Positions 24,969-36,085 of a DNA stretch of 64,000 nucleotides are shown piece by piece (position 1 is the stretch's first letter; each line of letters begins with the position of its first letter). Origin of the DNA: Haematococcus lacustris (lineage: Eukaryota; Chlorophyta; Chlorophyceae; Chlamydomonadales; Haematococcaceae); contig JASKMD010000021.1 of assembly GCA_030144725.1 (NCBI GenBank), forward strand, positions 3,914,825-3,978,824. Reading direction: 5' to 3'. The position numbers and the translations under genes are program-made. The notes below the pieces were generated by a model that ran no database searches, was not told the origin of the DNA, and saw only the letters and a list, made by a program, of their open reading frames with translations.

Positions 24969-25337
24969 TGTAACAGGCTGGATGGGTAACCAGGATGAAT
25001 GCGAGGTTATTTTGTTTCCCATGCAGGATTCTAGTGTGACTTGTGAAACACTGTGTTTTTAAGCTGAGATCCGTTTTGATTCGGGGAGTAAGTTGTAAGC
25101 AAGTGCTGCTCTTCTGCTCCAACGTCCCCGTCATTTACAAGTCCCAGATTCAACTCGGCTCGCCACTTGCAAGAGTACGTGTGCAGCCAGCGTCTCTGAT
25201 CGCAGCCACAGCATCTAGTAGTGGTTGTCTAAGTCTGTAGCTGCTTTAGCCGCATAAGCGACAGCTAATCAGCCCAGCCAGTTCAAAAACCCTAAAGTTG
25301 CAGCCATGCATACTGGGTACCTGGCTGTACTGTAACA
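24969..25337 (+). repeat. Gypsy 3' LTR
   Basis: 369 bp, reads as identical to 19309-19677, and is followed by the target duplication ACGGG and the remainder of the Copia LTR. Confidence 0.97.
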
Positions 25338-25342
25338 ACGGG

Positions 25343-25498
25343 CAGACGCGGACACCAGTTCAGGGTGCCTACGACTGCCGGGTGTCTGCCCTAAATACGG
25401 CAGTCACACTCGCACTCATCGCGGCCGGGCCGCTGGCAGGCACACCCTACAATCCCGGTGCTTGATCTCAACTGCACCGGGAGGGTATGCAACTAACA
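25343..25498 (-). repeat. Copia 5' LTR, fragment b (right of the Gypsy insertion)
   Basis: 156 bp matching the last 156 bp of the intact Copia LTR (13632-13787). It ends CTAACA and is followed by the outer target duplication CCATG (25499-25503). Confidence 0.96.
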
Positions 25499-25650
25499 CC
25501 ATGCAGCTTCACTGTTACCACTGCTGCCGCTGCTGCTGCTGGGCGGAATGTCATCGGATGAGGAATCCATTGCGATGGGCGCACGCAGTGAAATGAGCGA
25601 AGAGGTTAGTCAAAATTTGAACACCTCGCCTCGCCTCGCCTGTCTCGCCG

Positions 25651-28078
25651 CATTGGAATCGCAAAATTCAAAAACGCCACATGCAGCCACATGGAGCCTC
25701 GCCTCGCCTCGCCTCGCCCCATTGGAATAGCGCCCTAACTCGCGCTCAGAAAAAGGTCCGTCATGTTCATTTCATTCAAACTGATGGGCCAACCTGCGTG
25801 ATGTTATATTTCATTCCGCGCACTGGCGCCACCACGTGCCGAGCCATGATCGCAGCTCAAACGTAATATCTCGTCTCAAAAAGTCGCCAATCGAAAGTGA
25901 ATCTCACTGCCCAGTGCAGAGCTGGGGCTGTCTTCTTGTATGGTTGGTGGCTCTGATTAGAGGAGGCTGTGCGCGCGATGGCAGGCCATTCCGAACACAT
26001 TTTTCATCTTGACCCCCTATTTTTTTATGTAGACTAGGGCAGTGGGCCCGTCCCACATCGGACGGGCAACAGGCAACATCTGACGGGCAACAGGCAACAG
26101 GCAACCTCCAGTTTCTTGAACAACCAGCCCGATATACCGCCGGTCAAGCAAGCCCGCATGCAGCCAAACAAAACTATGCACGTCCAAGTCCACTTGCAAT
26201 GTGTGTGTTAATGATGTTCGCATGCTTAGCATCTGAGAAATGTGTGTGAGCATGATGTCCAGTTATCACATTTGCAATGTGCGGTGTGTGTGGGTGCAGC
26301 AACAGTGTGTGGCAAGCGCAATTGCAATGGGTGGTGCAAGCTCAATGCCAGGTCAATGCAAGTTGGCATGGCCTGTCACCAGCCCACATCGTCGTCGGGG
26401 CCAAGTGGCAGGGCAACACCTGCTGCTGCCTCTGCCCCCGCTGCCCCTTCCCCAGCTGGCCCTGCTGCTGCTGCCCCTGCTGCAACTGCTGCCCCTGCTG
26501 CTGCAGCTGCCCCTGCCCCTGCTGCCCCTGCAGCTGCTGCCCCTGCTGCTGCTGCCCCCGCTGCTGCTGCACCTCCTGCTGCTGCCCCTACTGCTGCTGC
26601 CGCTGATGCCACTGCCCCTGTCCCAGCTGCCCCTGCTGCTGCTATCCCTGCTGCTGCTGCCCCTGCTGCTGCTGCCCCTTCTGCTGCTGCCCCTGCTGCT
26701 GCCGCTGCTGCTGCTGCCCCTGCCGCTGCTGCCGCCCCTGCCGCTGCTACCGCTGCTGCCCCTTCCGCTGCTGCTGCCCCTGCCCCAGCTGCCCATGCCC
26801 CAGCTGCCCATGCCCCAGCTGCCCCTGCTGCTGCTGCCCCTGCTGCTACTGCTGCCGCTGATGACGCTGATGACGCCGCTGCCCCTGCCCCAGCTGCCCC
26901 TGCTGCTGCTGTCCCTGCTGCCCCTGCCGCTACTGCTACTGCTGCCGCTGCTGCCGCTGCTGCCGCTGCTGCTGCTGCCCTGCTCCAGCTGCCCCTGCTG
27001 CTGCTGCCCCTGCTCATGCTGCCCCTCCTGTTGCTGCCCATGCTGCTGCCGCTGCTGCCCCTGCTGCTGTACACTGCTGCCCCTGTTGCTGCTGCCCCTG
27101 CCCCAGCTGCCCCTCTCATTTTACACTGCTGCCCCTGTTGCTGCTGCCCCTGCCCCAGCTGCCCCTGCTGCTGCTGCCCCTGCTGCTGCTGCTGCTGCCC
27201 CTGCTGCTGCCGCCGCCGCTGCTGGTGCTGCCCCTGCTGGTGCTGGCCCTGCTGCTGCTGCTGCCCCTGCTGCTCCTGCCCCTGCCGTTGCTGCCCCTGC
27301 TGCTGCTGCCCCTGCTGCCCCTGCTGCTGCTGCCCCTGCTGCTGCTGCTGCTGCTGCCAAACTGGCTGCTTTCTGGGGCTAGACAACTGCCATCAGGTGC
27401 ATTGTGGACGTGAGGCTCCCACGCGCTGAAGCAGAGGCTGAACATGTCTTACCGCAGAGGCAGTGCAAGGCGTTCAACGTGCACGCCACCCACGCCACCG
27501 TGAGGTGCAGCCCAGTCCTGGCCTGGACTGCGGCTGTCAGTTCCAAATGATGGACCAACCTGTCTCATGTTCATTTAGGGCCGGGGCTGTGCTCCGCAGG
27601 GGTTGGGGGTCTTTGTTTGGCTGGACTGTCGGTTGACGGGCCGGCCAGACCATTCAAAACGAACCATCGCGCGTAGACGCGCTGGCCTCTACATTACCAG
27701 ACCCACTACTCATTTCTATTTTTAAGGCCTCCAATTTTCAGAACGACTTTTGATCTTACCGCACAGTGACTCGCGCTCGATGTACTATGCGGTGGAAAAG
27801 TTTTGCAAGGTCGCACGTTGAATCGCAGGCCATTCCGAGCACATTTTTCATCTTGCCCCCTTCTATTTTTTATAAGTAGATGTAGATGCCGCTCCCTACA
27901 TGTGCCGTTTCAGCCGTGATTCAAGCGCATGCTCCTAATGTCCCGTGCTTGCTCTGCAATATTAGTAGGCTGTTTCTGCGAACATCATCATGCCATGGGC
28001 GCGGTTTCAATGGGGCGAGGCGAGGCGATGCTCCATGTGGCTGCATGTGGCATTTTTGAGTTTTGCGATTCCAATGCG
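25651..28078. mobile_element. inverted-repeat-bounded segment, possible non-autonomous element
   Basis: 25651-25734 reappears inverted at about 27997-28078 with few mismatches (shared landmarks GGGGCGAGGCGAGGCGA, CTCCATGTGGCTGCATGTGG, TTTTGCGATTCCAATG). Inside, a ~35-bp segment (GCAGGCCATTCCGA, then CACATTTTTCATCTTG) occurs directly repeated at 25980 and 27824. No transposase is visible; most of the interior is (CTG/CCC)n. I see no target-site duplication at the arm ends, so boundaries and class are uncertain. Confidence 0.45.
26420..27360. repeat. CTGCTGCCCCTG compound trinucleotide repeat
   Basis: About 940 bp of CTG, GCC and CCCCTG words. All three plus frames are open for hundreds of codons (Leu/Pro, Ala/Pro or Cys-rich), as are minus frames (Gly/Ala/Ser, Gln). 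A cell-wall Pro-rich protein cannot be excluded, but equal openness of all frames and lack of any flanking domain argue for a non-coding repeat. Confidence 0.75.
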
Positions 28079-28401
28079 GCGTGACTGGCGACGCGAGCCT
28101 CGACATTGGAATCGCGCCTTATCATTAACATCTCGCAACATGTCACTTGCGCAGTGATGCGCAGCTAGATAATAGCCTAGGCTGAAGCTTGTATTGATAG
28201 CTTGTATTCATGGACGCAATTCGAGAAACGTTCCTATGCAAGGCCGCCCCACCTTTCTCAGCTCGCGAGCAGGCTGGTAGGCATCGATTCCCGAATAGGT
28301 TAGGGACACGTAGGGTAGGTCCCGACTCCTAGGGACGCACACCGGTCTCTCACTGCTGAAGAAGTGTAGGGGCTCCACAGGAGGATAGGGATACAGCATG
28401 G

Positions 28402-31400
28402 TTGATAAATCCATTCAGATATACAGGTAGTTATATGGCAAAGCTGGTAGGCATTGATTCCCTGTATGCTAAGAAGGTGCAGATGCATGGCTGGCTACTG
28501 CTGCGCGCAGGACATTATTGCCGTCGTCTCGAGGGGGCTGCGGGCTGGGTATTGCAGCGTCTTCAGGCAGGGTTAAGAGCTTTGGCACCCCAGCAGGACA
28601 GGCATCAAGCGCAGCAGTTATGCAGCCTGTTCTTGACGGACCCAGACATGCTGGACGTGCTGCTAGCCCTTCACGACATCCGGGCTGCCCAGCTGCGGTC
28701 GGCATGCCCCCCCCTGATTCTTCGATTGGGGAGGGTAACGGAGACATGCAGCAAGTGGGATGTGCCCACTGCCTCCATGGCTCAATTCTGCAAGGACAGC
28801 TTGCATGTAGACGGCACCGTACGGGTGAGCCTCAAGCCAGGACTCTGGCGTGTTTGCTACAGGGCAGCCACGCCAACGAGCCATGCTAACATCTAGCCTG
28901 CACTGTTGCTCCGCAGTTTATCGACCCTGCTATTGCGGACTTCTTTGCTTGGGACAGCCTTTGCATCATCACTGACATCCTTCTGGCTGTGGTGCAGTCT
29001 ATTTCCCATAAGGCTCAGCCCTCCAGCCCTGCCTCTTTACAGGTTACAGCTTCTCAGCCCAGCTCATCCACATGGTCCACCAACCCCAGTCAGCTTGCCC
29101 CAGGGTTTGTGCGGTGCACTGCAGCCCTGAACCTAAACCTTCGCCTGGCAGCAGCTCAAGCCGTGCAAGCCAGGCATGACCTCCCCTGCCACAGAGCAAA
29201 CATGTCAATGGTGCACACTGCACTGGGATCCTGGCTGCGCGGGCTGTGCGTGGCACAGACCGTGCTCCTGGCAGCCAGGCACTCCCAGTGGGAACAGCAG
29301 CGGGCTGAGGCCGTGAGCAGCCTGCTGATCCTGGTGCAGGGACTGTCCACTGACCTCGATGTGTGGCCTGTGAACCATGATGACTTGAAGCCCTTGTACA
29401 GCGCCAAGGGGGTCAGCACCTGGCACCCAGGCCTGTGGCTCCGTAACCTTGCCAGCAGCCCCATCACCACGGGCTGGCCAGGCCAGCTGCCTGCTGCTAA
29501 ACGCCAGAGCACTCGCACGCAGCTTGACCTGCGTGTGTGGAATAGTTACGCCCACATCTGCCACGCCCTCACTACTCTAGCGCTGCAGCAGCCGCACCCG
29601 CTGGAAGGCATGAAGCTGTTCACCAACCACCCTCCAGGTGAGGCAGAGCAATGACAGGGCTACCCGCCAGGCACCATCAGCACCAGCAAGGTGTCCAACA
29701 GCACCTGGACACAGGGCTGGTGGGCTGAGGGCAAGGGTCACACGTTCTTTGTGCTTTGCCTCAGTCATATTTGGCTGAGTTGCTGGCTCCCCTTGGGCTG
29801 TGCCTTCCTGCCCAGAGGCTCAGGCGGCTGGCCACAGTCATACCACACTGCATGCGCCGCCACTGTCGCAGTGATGACTTCCATGGGAATGCATCGAGTC
29901 AGCAGCATTGTAGGTGTCACCACAGTCACCTAGCAACACAGTATGGCCCACCACCTGCCAGGCTCGCTGTGATGTCTTTCTCCCTTACTCCCTTACCCCT
30001 GCCTGGGCTGCCTGATCATGAGAATAACGCTGTCACGTACCGCCACCTGCCCTGCCTCAATGTCCTTGATGGCCTGTTGATTGGGACACGGCGAGGTTGG
30101 TGAGGCTAAATGTGATATCCGCTGGCCTGGCCTGCCCCTAGCTCCTCATGGTCTGATCCTCTTGGTGCAGAGCCGCCAGAAGCGCTGGCTCATCGCTACA
30201 TCGAATGTGTGGGCGCAGCCGCTGCAATGCTGGCTCGGGAGGATCGTAGCCTGGAGCGCCTGTCTGAAGCACTGCGCGCCCCTGCACAGCGCCCCAGCCT
30301 GTCAAGGGCTAGTAGTACGCCCCCTGCCCCTGCCCGCCGCTGTGCCTGCGGCTACTGCCAGGACCCCCGGTGCCCCCGGAACTGCCTGGCCGCCCTGGCG
30401 CCTGCCATGCTGCCAGTGCTGCACCGGGCCGTGACTGTGGCTAGCGGCAGTGCAGTGCTGCTGCGCCTCACGCTCTGGGTCTCCAGCCGCCAGGACCCAG
30501 ACATCGCGCTGGGCCTGGCTACGCAGGTCTGCATCAAGAAACTCTGTGACGTCTGCGGCCAGTGCTGCCAGCTGCTGGCTGCATTGCACGCAGAGAAGGT
30601 GGAGGGACCAGGGTCTCTAGGCATGTGCCGCCTGAACCTGCAGAACACAGTCGCAGCTGCACACTGCCTTGTCAGCTTCATGCAGCTCGCCTCTCCCTTG
30701 GCCATGAAAGGCGTGGTGCCCGGCGTGTCATGGCCGACACACATGGTCACACCGCCACATCTAGGGTCATTCGTTGGCGAAAACTGGGGCAGGCTGCCTG
30801 AGAGCGTGTACATGGTATCAGCCAAAACATCTGAGATGTGCACTGCAACAAACAGGCTGGTGGCACACTGCCCGCTGGACGTGCTGCAAGCCACTGAGCT
30901 GGTGTTGCAGGTGAGGTGGCCTGGGGGCAGTGCGGGAGGGTACTGCTGGCAGGCGCACTGCTGGCTGCCATGCACGCAATGGTCGAGGTGGCTGGGCACC
31001 TGGCTGCACAGCACCAGAGGCATAGAAGCCCCATTCGCACTCTTGCATGCATCATTGACTGCCTAAGGCATGCCAGCCACCACGCCATGAGTTGAGAAGG
31101 GCACGTTTGGGCCTGGCAATGGCATGCCTGCTCTGCCCCATCTCAATGTGTGGGTTCCATGCAAGCAACGAGACAGTATAGCCCGGCCTCTTCCATGTTT
31201 TTGTTACCATCCCATAGCATTGCTTTCTGTCGAGTAGGTTGTGTGTGAGTTGCCTCAGGTGCCCTGCCTGTCCCGTGCTTGCTGTTCAATGTCAGACCTC
31301 AGGCATTGTGTCCCAACATCTCAGCCCCTGACATGGTGCTGTTTGATTGCCTTGTGCTGCATGCAGGGCCTGGAGGGGATGTGTGCTCAGAGTGCACGAG

Positions 31401-32122
31401 ACACGCCCCCCTCTGCTCTAGTGGAGCGGGAAGTGCTCCTAGCCTGGTGCTGGGCTCCCTTGCGCCTTCTGGTGCTCAGTGTGCAGCTGCTGCATGACAG
31501 AGGCCTGGTTGGCCCTGCAGGCCTGGAGGCCAGACCTGCCGCCTGGCTGCCACCAGGCCAGCAGCGGATCAGGTCATGGTGCTTTCGCTTGGCCCTTCGG
31601 GCGTGCCAGGTAGCTGACCTGTTGCAGCTGGCATCGTCTACCACGGCTGAGGTTGTGATGTGTTCGGGACCAACAGACGTCTCACAACTACTGCGCCATC
31701 CCCCCATGCAGCCGGATACCCAGCGCGCCCTGGCCCTGGTCGTGACCACCCTGGGTGTTGCCGTACCGCTGCTAGCCGTGCCCAAGCTGGTAGTCGAGGC
31801 TGCGTGTGGCAACTCTGTCCTGGCCATGGCGCTGATAGGCCTGTGTGACCACCTGGCCAAAGTGCCGCAGCAGCATGTGCACAAATGGAGGGCGGATGTT
31901 GCCGGCACCTGCGGCGAGCCCCTCTTTGCCAAAGCCATGGATGCAGTGGCCACCAAGCTGCAGCTGCCGCACCTGACAGCTGCTGCCACTGAGGGAGGGA
32001 AGGATGCAGCGGAGGCTGTAGCCAGGATGGGGGCTGAGCAGGACTTGCAGGCACAACAGGGGCTTGTTAAGCTCGTTACGCACCTGCACCTGTGTTTCGG
32101 CTGCAGCAGGCGAGCAAGGTAG
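28402..32122 (+). CDS. unrecognised multi-exon protein
   Basis: I do not recognise this protein. Supported exons are 28402-28824 (ATG start; ends CGG before GTGAGC), 28917-29637 (starts TTTATCGACCCTG after CCGCAG; ends before GTGAGG), about 29766-29916 (contains a Leu/Arg-rich stretch), 30171-30910 (after GTGCAG; ends CAG before GTGAGG) and 31367-32122 (after ATGCAG; TAG stop). The phase between exon 1 and exon 2, and between the last two, is consistent; the junction at 29637/29766 does not keep frame as read and may contain an indel or a missed exon. The product would be roughly 850-900 residues, largely helical, Leu/Ala-rich, with a Cys-rich patch near 30340-30390 (CACGYCQDPRCPRNC). No signal peptide or clear membrane helix is seen. 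Confidence 0.55.
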
Positions 32123-32750
32123 ACGTCCCCTGGCTGCGGCCTGCTGTCCATGGACATTTAGCTTGTGGCTGCCACTGTGAAGTGTCACGGGGCTAGCAAG
32201 AGGTCATAAGCGCATCCTGCCACCCTGACATGGCGGGCCACATCATTGTAGAGGCACGGCATGCTTCAGACCTCCTGCAGTTCTATGGAACCGCATGATG
32301 CATGCCTTGCTGCAGGGTAGGGGGCAAATGGGGGCAGCAGCAGCCTGTCTGGTGCCTATGTGTTAGGGAGCGGGCCACTTAGTGGCACCCTGTGCTCAGT
32401 CTGTCTGCGGGGACGGCGTGCGGGAAGCGCGATCACTTGTCCGTTCTTTCCATCGCGGCCCCGTGATTGTGCTACCCGACCTGGACAGTTATGTGCGGGT
32501 GCATGCATGCCCTTGCTTTGCAAGGGCCCCCCTAGATGCAATAGAGGTTCCTGATGGCACGCTTTTCAAATAGCTACATTGCTTCGCAATGCCGTTTGCA
32601 TGATGGGTGTCAGTTTTGCGTGTGCACCTGTGTGATACCCAAACTCAAATTAAAGTTGAGGCTGCATGCATGTAAGTGTGTACATGTGTGTAGACATGTG
32701 TGTGACAAACATGAGCATCCTGTAGTTCCTGCCTCACGTTGCTATTGTTT
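32123..32750. other. intergenic, no feature seen
   Basis: Sequence between the stop of the unrecognised gene and a short open frame. Short frames only; TGTGTG-rich stretch at about 32670-32705. Confidence 0.5.
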
Positions 32751-32921
32751 ATGGCACGGAAGAAGAGACGAACCGGTGTGGGTGTGCCAAGAGCAGTGCC
32801 GGAGGACCCCGACTTCGACATATTTGACCGCGACGAGGCAGCACAACCCGAGCTCGCCGAGGCACAGCGCAGAAGGAAGGCTTCAGGAGAGGCCCGCGCT
32901 GCCCGCGTTAGTGGACGCTAG
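32751..32921 (+). CDS. small basic open frame, 56 residues
   Basis: The ATG at 32751 opens a highly charged frame (starts MARKKRRTGVG; later DPDFDIFDRDEAAQPE) that ends at TAG 32919-32921. Composition (Arg/Lys N-terminus, acidic middle, Ala/Arg end) is not repeat-derived, unlike most frames here. It could be a small protein, a 5' exon of the downstream helicase gene, or chance. No family recognised. Confidence 0.3.
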   Translation: MARKKRRTGVGVPRAVPEDPDFDIFDRDEAAQPELAEAQRRRKASGEARAARVSGR

Positions 32922-33111
32922 AGCCATAGAACAAGCCTGCCTGCCCCTGAGCCCTTGAGCCGCCAGGTGGCAGTGCCGCGCTTTTTCACGGATGTCTGGT
33001 GCATTTCACGGATGGCACCGTTTCGCCTTTGGTCTCTCCCCCACTGTTTCGCGTCGCTTTCAAGTCCAGTTTGCGTGAAGCACCGAATTTAGGCATCCTC
33101 TTGACACGACA

Positions 33112-36085
33112 ATGCTCCAGCGTGCATCTCTATCCTCCTGTGCATTGCCACGCCGAGCGTGCCATCGTACCACGCAAAAACCGGGGCGAGGCCAATCCAA
33201 TGCAACTACCGCGGTGGCCTCCGTCGCTCTGCTGAATGTATCTGAGGCAGCTGCGGAGGCCATCCGGGTCTGCTTGTCCTCCGGGCTGTTTCCCGGCGTG
33301 AGCCCTGAACCTTGCATCGCGCGTTTGCGCTCAGGCTTAGCCAGCGGGGCAGTCGCGAGCGGCTCCGACGTAATAGCGCTGCTGCCCGAAACCGTGGCGC
33401 AGCACAGGTCAGATGCCCCCTAGTTCATACAGTGCTGCGCGCCAATAGCAGTTGTAGCAACATCGCCCGCCTGCCTACCTGCCTAACTGACTGACTGACT
33501 GCCTGCCCTTCTTCCTGACCATCTGACCACAGCCCACAACACCCGCTGCTTCCCCTGTTTGTTCATGCGGAGGCAGTGAGGCGGGCCAGCCAGGATTGGT
33601 TGATGGACAGTGAGCAGGGCATTGTAGGGGGGGCAGCACCGCAGCCCCACAGCGCTTCCGCCCCTGCCGGCCAAGCTGCCTCCAGCAACCCCCTGGTGCG
33701 CCCTCCCCTCACCTGCCAGCTGCATGTCCTTGGGCAGGGCCCCTTGAGGATAAGGCCCCTGGGCAGAAGGGCAGGTGCGCTGAAGGGAAGGTGCTCAGGC
33801 GCATAGGTTAGGGGCGGAGGAGGGCAAGGAGTATGGAGCTGAGGGTTGTGGGTGTAGGACAAACCCAACGCACAGGTCCACACATCAGAGATACAAACGC
33901 GCCGACCCTGAATCTCCTGAAAACCCTAGAGGCCCTAGCGAGAGCAAGGAGTATGAGGACTGTGGTGCAGGCAAGAGGGGTTGGAAGGCTGGAGGGCTGG
34001 CGTACCGCAGCACAGCTATGCCCAGGCATGAAGTTGCTGACCAGATCAGGTGGCTCTTGCCACACCACACTTCCCCCCCCCATGGTCCCTCCCCCCTTCC
34101 CCCATCCACCCCCCCTTCCTCACCCCCCTCCCCTGGTGGCGCCCAGGCCGGGCTGAGCCCCGCAGCTCAGGGGGACTGGCTGCTGACGGAGCTGAGGGAG
34201 ACGGAGGGCATTCGGGCTGAGCTGCGCAACATTGCAGACAAGCTGGGCCCGGAGGTGTTGTGGGAGGTGCTGCAGGTGGGGGCTGGGGGCCAAGCAACCC
34301 TGACTGAAAACCCTAGATTTAAATACCTTTGATTGAAAGCCTACACAAGCCCCTAGATGAAACCCATCTTGAGGGTCCTGGTATAAGCATTCATTATGAA
34401 CCTAAGTTAGGCGTGAATGGGCTGGTTGGAGGTGGTTGTGCAGGGTCTGGGCGGTGCTGGCAGCGGGCTGGGGGGAGGTAGCTGAGGGCAGCTGGCTAGG
34501 GCAGGGCGGGGCAGGGGCACAGCACAGTGCTGGAGAGGGCAGTGCGCCATCACACCTGCTCATGTCCCCACCCAGCCCTCTGGTCGACACATGGAGCAGC
34601 CTTGGCCTTGACTGGCTCCCAGAAGAGTGCAGGGGGAGGCTGCGAGGGGGAGGGGCCAAGGGGGGGGGAGGGGGGAGGAGGAGACGAGGGCAGCAGTAAA
34701 AGGGAGGGAAAGGAGGAAGGTCGGGGGGGGGTGCAGCGAGGTTTCTGGCCTGTTCTGCCCTGCAGCAGTGCGGTGTGAGGTGTGCTGCTGCAGGACACCA
34801 CCCGCAACATGGCAGAGCGGACCGAGCTGGCGTTGACTACGGACGGAAGCCGACTGCGCACAGCAGGGGGGGGTGTTCCTGAAGCTGATTAAGCCTAAGT
34901 GAGCCCCCCACCCACCCCTCCCCTACCCCCACCCCCACCCCCACCCCCGCCCCCACCCCCACCCCCACCCCCACCCCCACCCCCACCCCCACCCCCACCC
35001 CCACCCCCACCCCCACCCCCACCCCCACCCCCACCCCCACCCCCACCCCCACCCCCACCCCCACCCCCACCCCCACCCCCACCCCCACCCCCACCCCCAC
35101 CCCCACCCCCACCCCCACCCCCACCCCCACCCCCACCCCCACCCCCACCCCCACCCCCACCCCCACCCCCACCCCCACCCCCACCCCCACCCCCACCCCC
35201 ACCCCCACCCCCACCCCCACCCCCACCCCCACCCCCACCCCCACCCCCACCCCCACCCCCACCCCCACCCCCACCCCCACCCCCACCCCCCACCCCCACC
35301 CCCACCCCCACCCCCACCCCCACCCCCACCCCCACCCCCACCCCCACCCCCACCCCCACCCCCACCCCCACCCCCCACCCCCACCCCACCCCCACCCCCA
35401 CCCCCACCCCCACCCTCTCTTCCCTTCCCCGCCCCCTGTGCTGGCCTTCACCCCACCCTCATCCCCCGCTGCCCTTGTAGACTGGCAGCCAAGACCAAGC
35501 GCAGCCAGGCCGACCAGGTGCCCGACTTTGAGCTGCGGCCCTACCAGCAGCGGGCGGTGCGGCGCATCACGGCAGAGGGCGGCAACTGGGTGGTGGCAGC
35601 GCCCACCAACACCGGCAAGACGGCCATCTTCATTGAGGCTGCACGGTGAGCAGCAGGGAGGGGCAGGGAGGGAGGGGGGGAGGCAGGGGGGAATGAAGAG
35701 GGGCTGGGGGGGAGGGGAGGCTGGACACGGAGCTCCCCACACGGGCCAAACCTGGTGCCCCTCACCTGATGCCCAGCTGGCCAAAGCCGCCGCCCCCCTC
35801 CCCCTGCCCTGGTGCCCCAGGTTGCTGCTGGCGCAGCAGCCGTCTGCCAAGGTGGTTGGTGCTGGGTGCCCACTGTGGCGCTCACCTTCCAGCAGTGCAC
35901 TGCCTTTGAGAAGGCGGGCTTCAGGGGGGGCGCTGCCCGCCGCTGCCCTGGCGAGGTGCAGGACGGCCACCCCGCCCCGCAGTGGACTGGTTCTGTGGGG
36001 ACAAGCCGCTCAAGCCTGCCCACTGGCTGCAGGAGCTGAGCAGGTGATGGAGGGCGGGGGGGAGGGGCGGGGGCAAGGGGCGGGG
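33112..36085 (+). CDS. PHAX-type RNA-binding domain fused to an SF2 (Dicer/RIG-I-like) helicase, partial
   Basis: Likely exons: about 33112-33407, 33533 to about 33774, further N-terminal coding around 33900-34050, 34147-34275, 34794-34898, 35481-35645, and 35821 to about 36042; the rest is lost in the gap. Exons 34147-34275 and 34794-34898 join in phase and read [15 protein letters not shown] ... [19 protein letters not shown], close to the PHAX RNA-binding domain signature (DGSRRRTPGGVF). The next exon gives [11 protein letters not shown] and Walker A-like [11 protein letters not shown], then [21 protein letters not shown] and [19 protein letters not shown], as in motifs Q, I and Ia of Dicer/RIG-I-type helicases. 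Frame is lost at an 8-G run (34867; seven would keep frame) and twice near 35850-35960. Later helicase motifs and any RNase III domain are not visible, so 'Dicer' is not proven. Confidence 0.65.
34921..35416. repeat. (CCCCCA)n hexamer array inside an intron
   Basis: About 80 near-perfect copies fill most of the 582-bp intron between the PHAX-like and helicase exons (34899-35480). The minus strand is (GGGGGT)n and could form G-quadruplexes. Pro-rich and Gly-rich frames here are artefacts. Confidence 0.95.

Larger units (their letters stand above)
19309..25337 (+). mobile_element. Ty3/Gypsy LTR retrotransposon (chromovirus), probably intact and young
   Basis: 6,029 bp inserted in the Copia LTR with a 5-bp target duplication ACGGG (19304-19308 and 25338-25342). 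LTRs of 369 bp at 19309-19677 and 24969-25337 read as identical, while the host Copia LTRs already differ at two sites, so the nesting and divergence agree on order. Inside are a tRNA primer site, a leader with a 27-bp repeat, gag, a -1 frameshift signal, one long pol frame ending in a chromodomain, and a polypurine tract. No stop or frame break interrupts gag or pol, so recent mobility is plausible. Confidence 0.97.
13505..25498 (-). mobile_element. Ty1/Copia LTR retrotransposon (minus strand), split by a Gypsy element
   Basis: The whole element is delimited by a 5-bp target-site duplication CCATG at 13500-13504 and 25499-25503. The left LTR is 13505-13787 (283 bp). The right LTR is broken into 19182-19308 (127 bp) and 25343-25498 (156 bp), which also sum to 283 bp once the Gypsy element and one copy of its target duplication are removed. 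The two LTRs differ at two positions that I can see, near LTR positions 22 and 35. Domain order on the minus strand is Gag, protease, integrase, reverse transcriptase, RNase H, which is the Copia order. The coding region carries a nonsense codon and two frame breaks, so this copy is probably not autonomous. Confidence 0.96.

Noticed and set aside
26240..27429. Ala/Pro-rich or Leu/Pro-rich protein of about 390 residues
   Set aside because: Five frames are open over the same CTG/CCC repeat; no non-repeat domain is attached.
34837..35970. Poly-Pro and Gly-Trp/Gly-Val frames across the (CCCCCA)n tract
   Set aside because: The tract lies in an intron of the helicase gene between two phase-matched exons.
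35481..36085. Calling the helicase gene a Dicer
   Set aside because: Only motifs around I and Ia are visible; no PAZ or RNase III domain is seen because of the gap, so the broader SF2 Dicer/RIG-I-type label is used.
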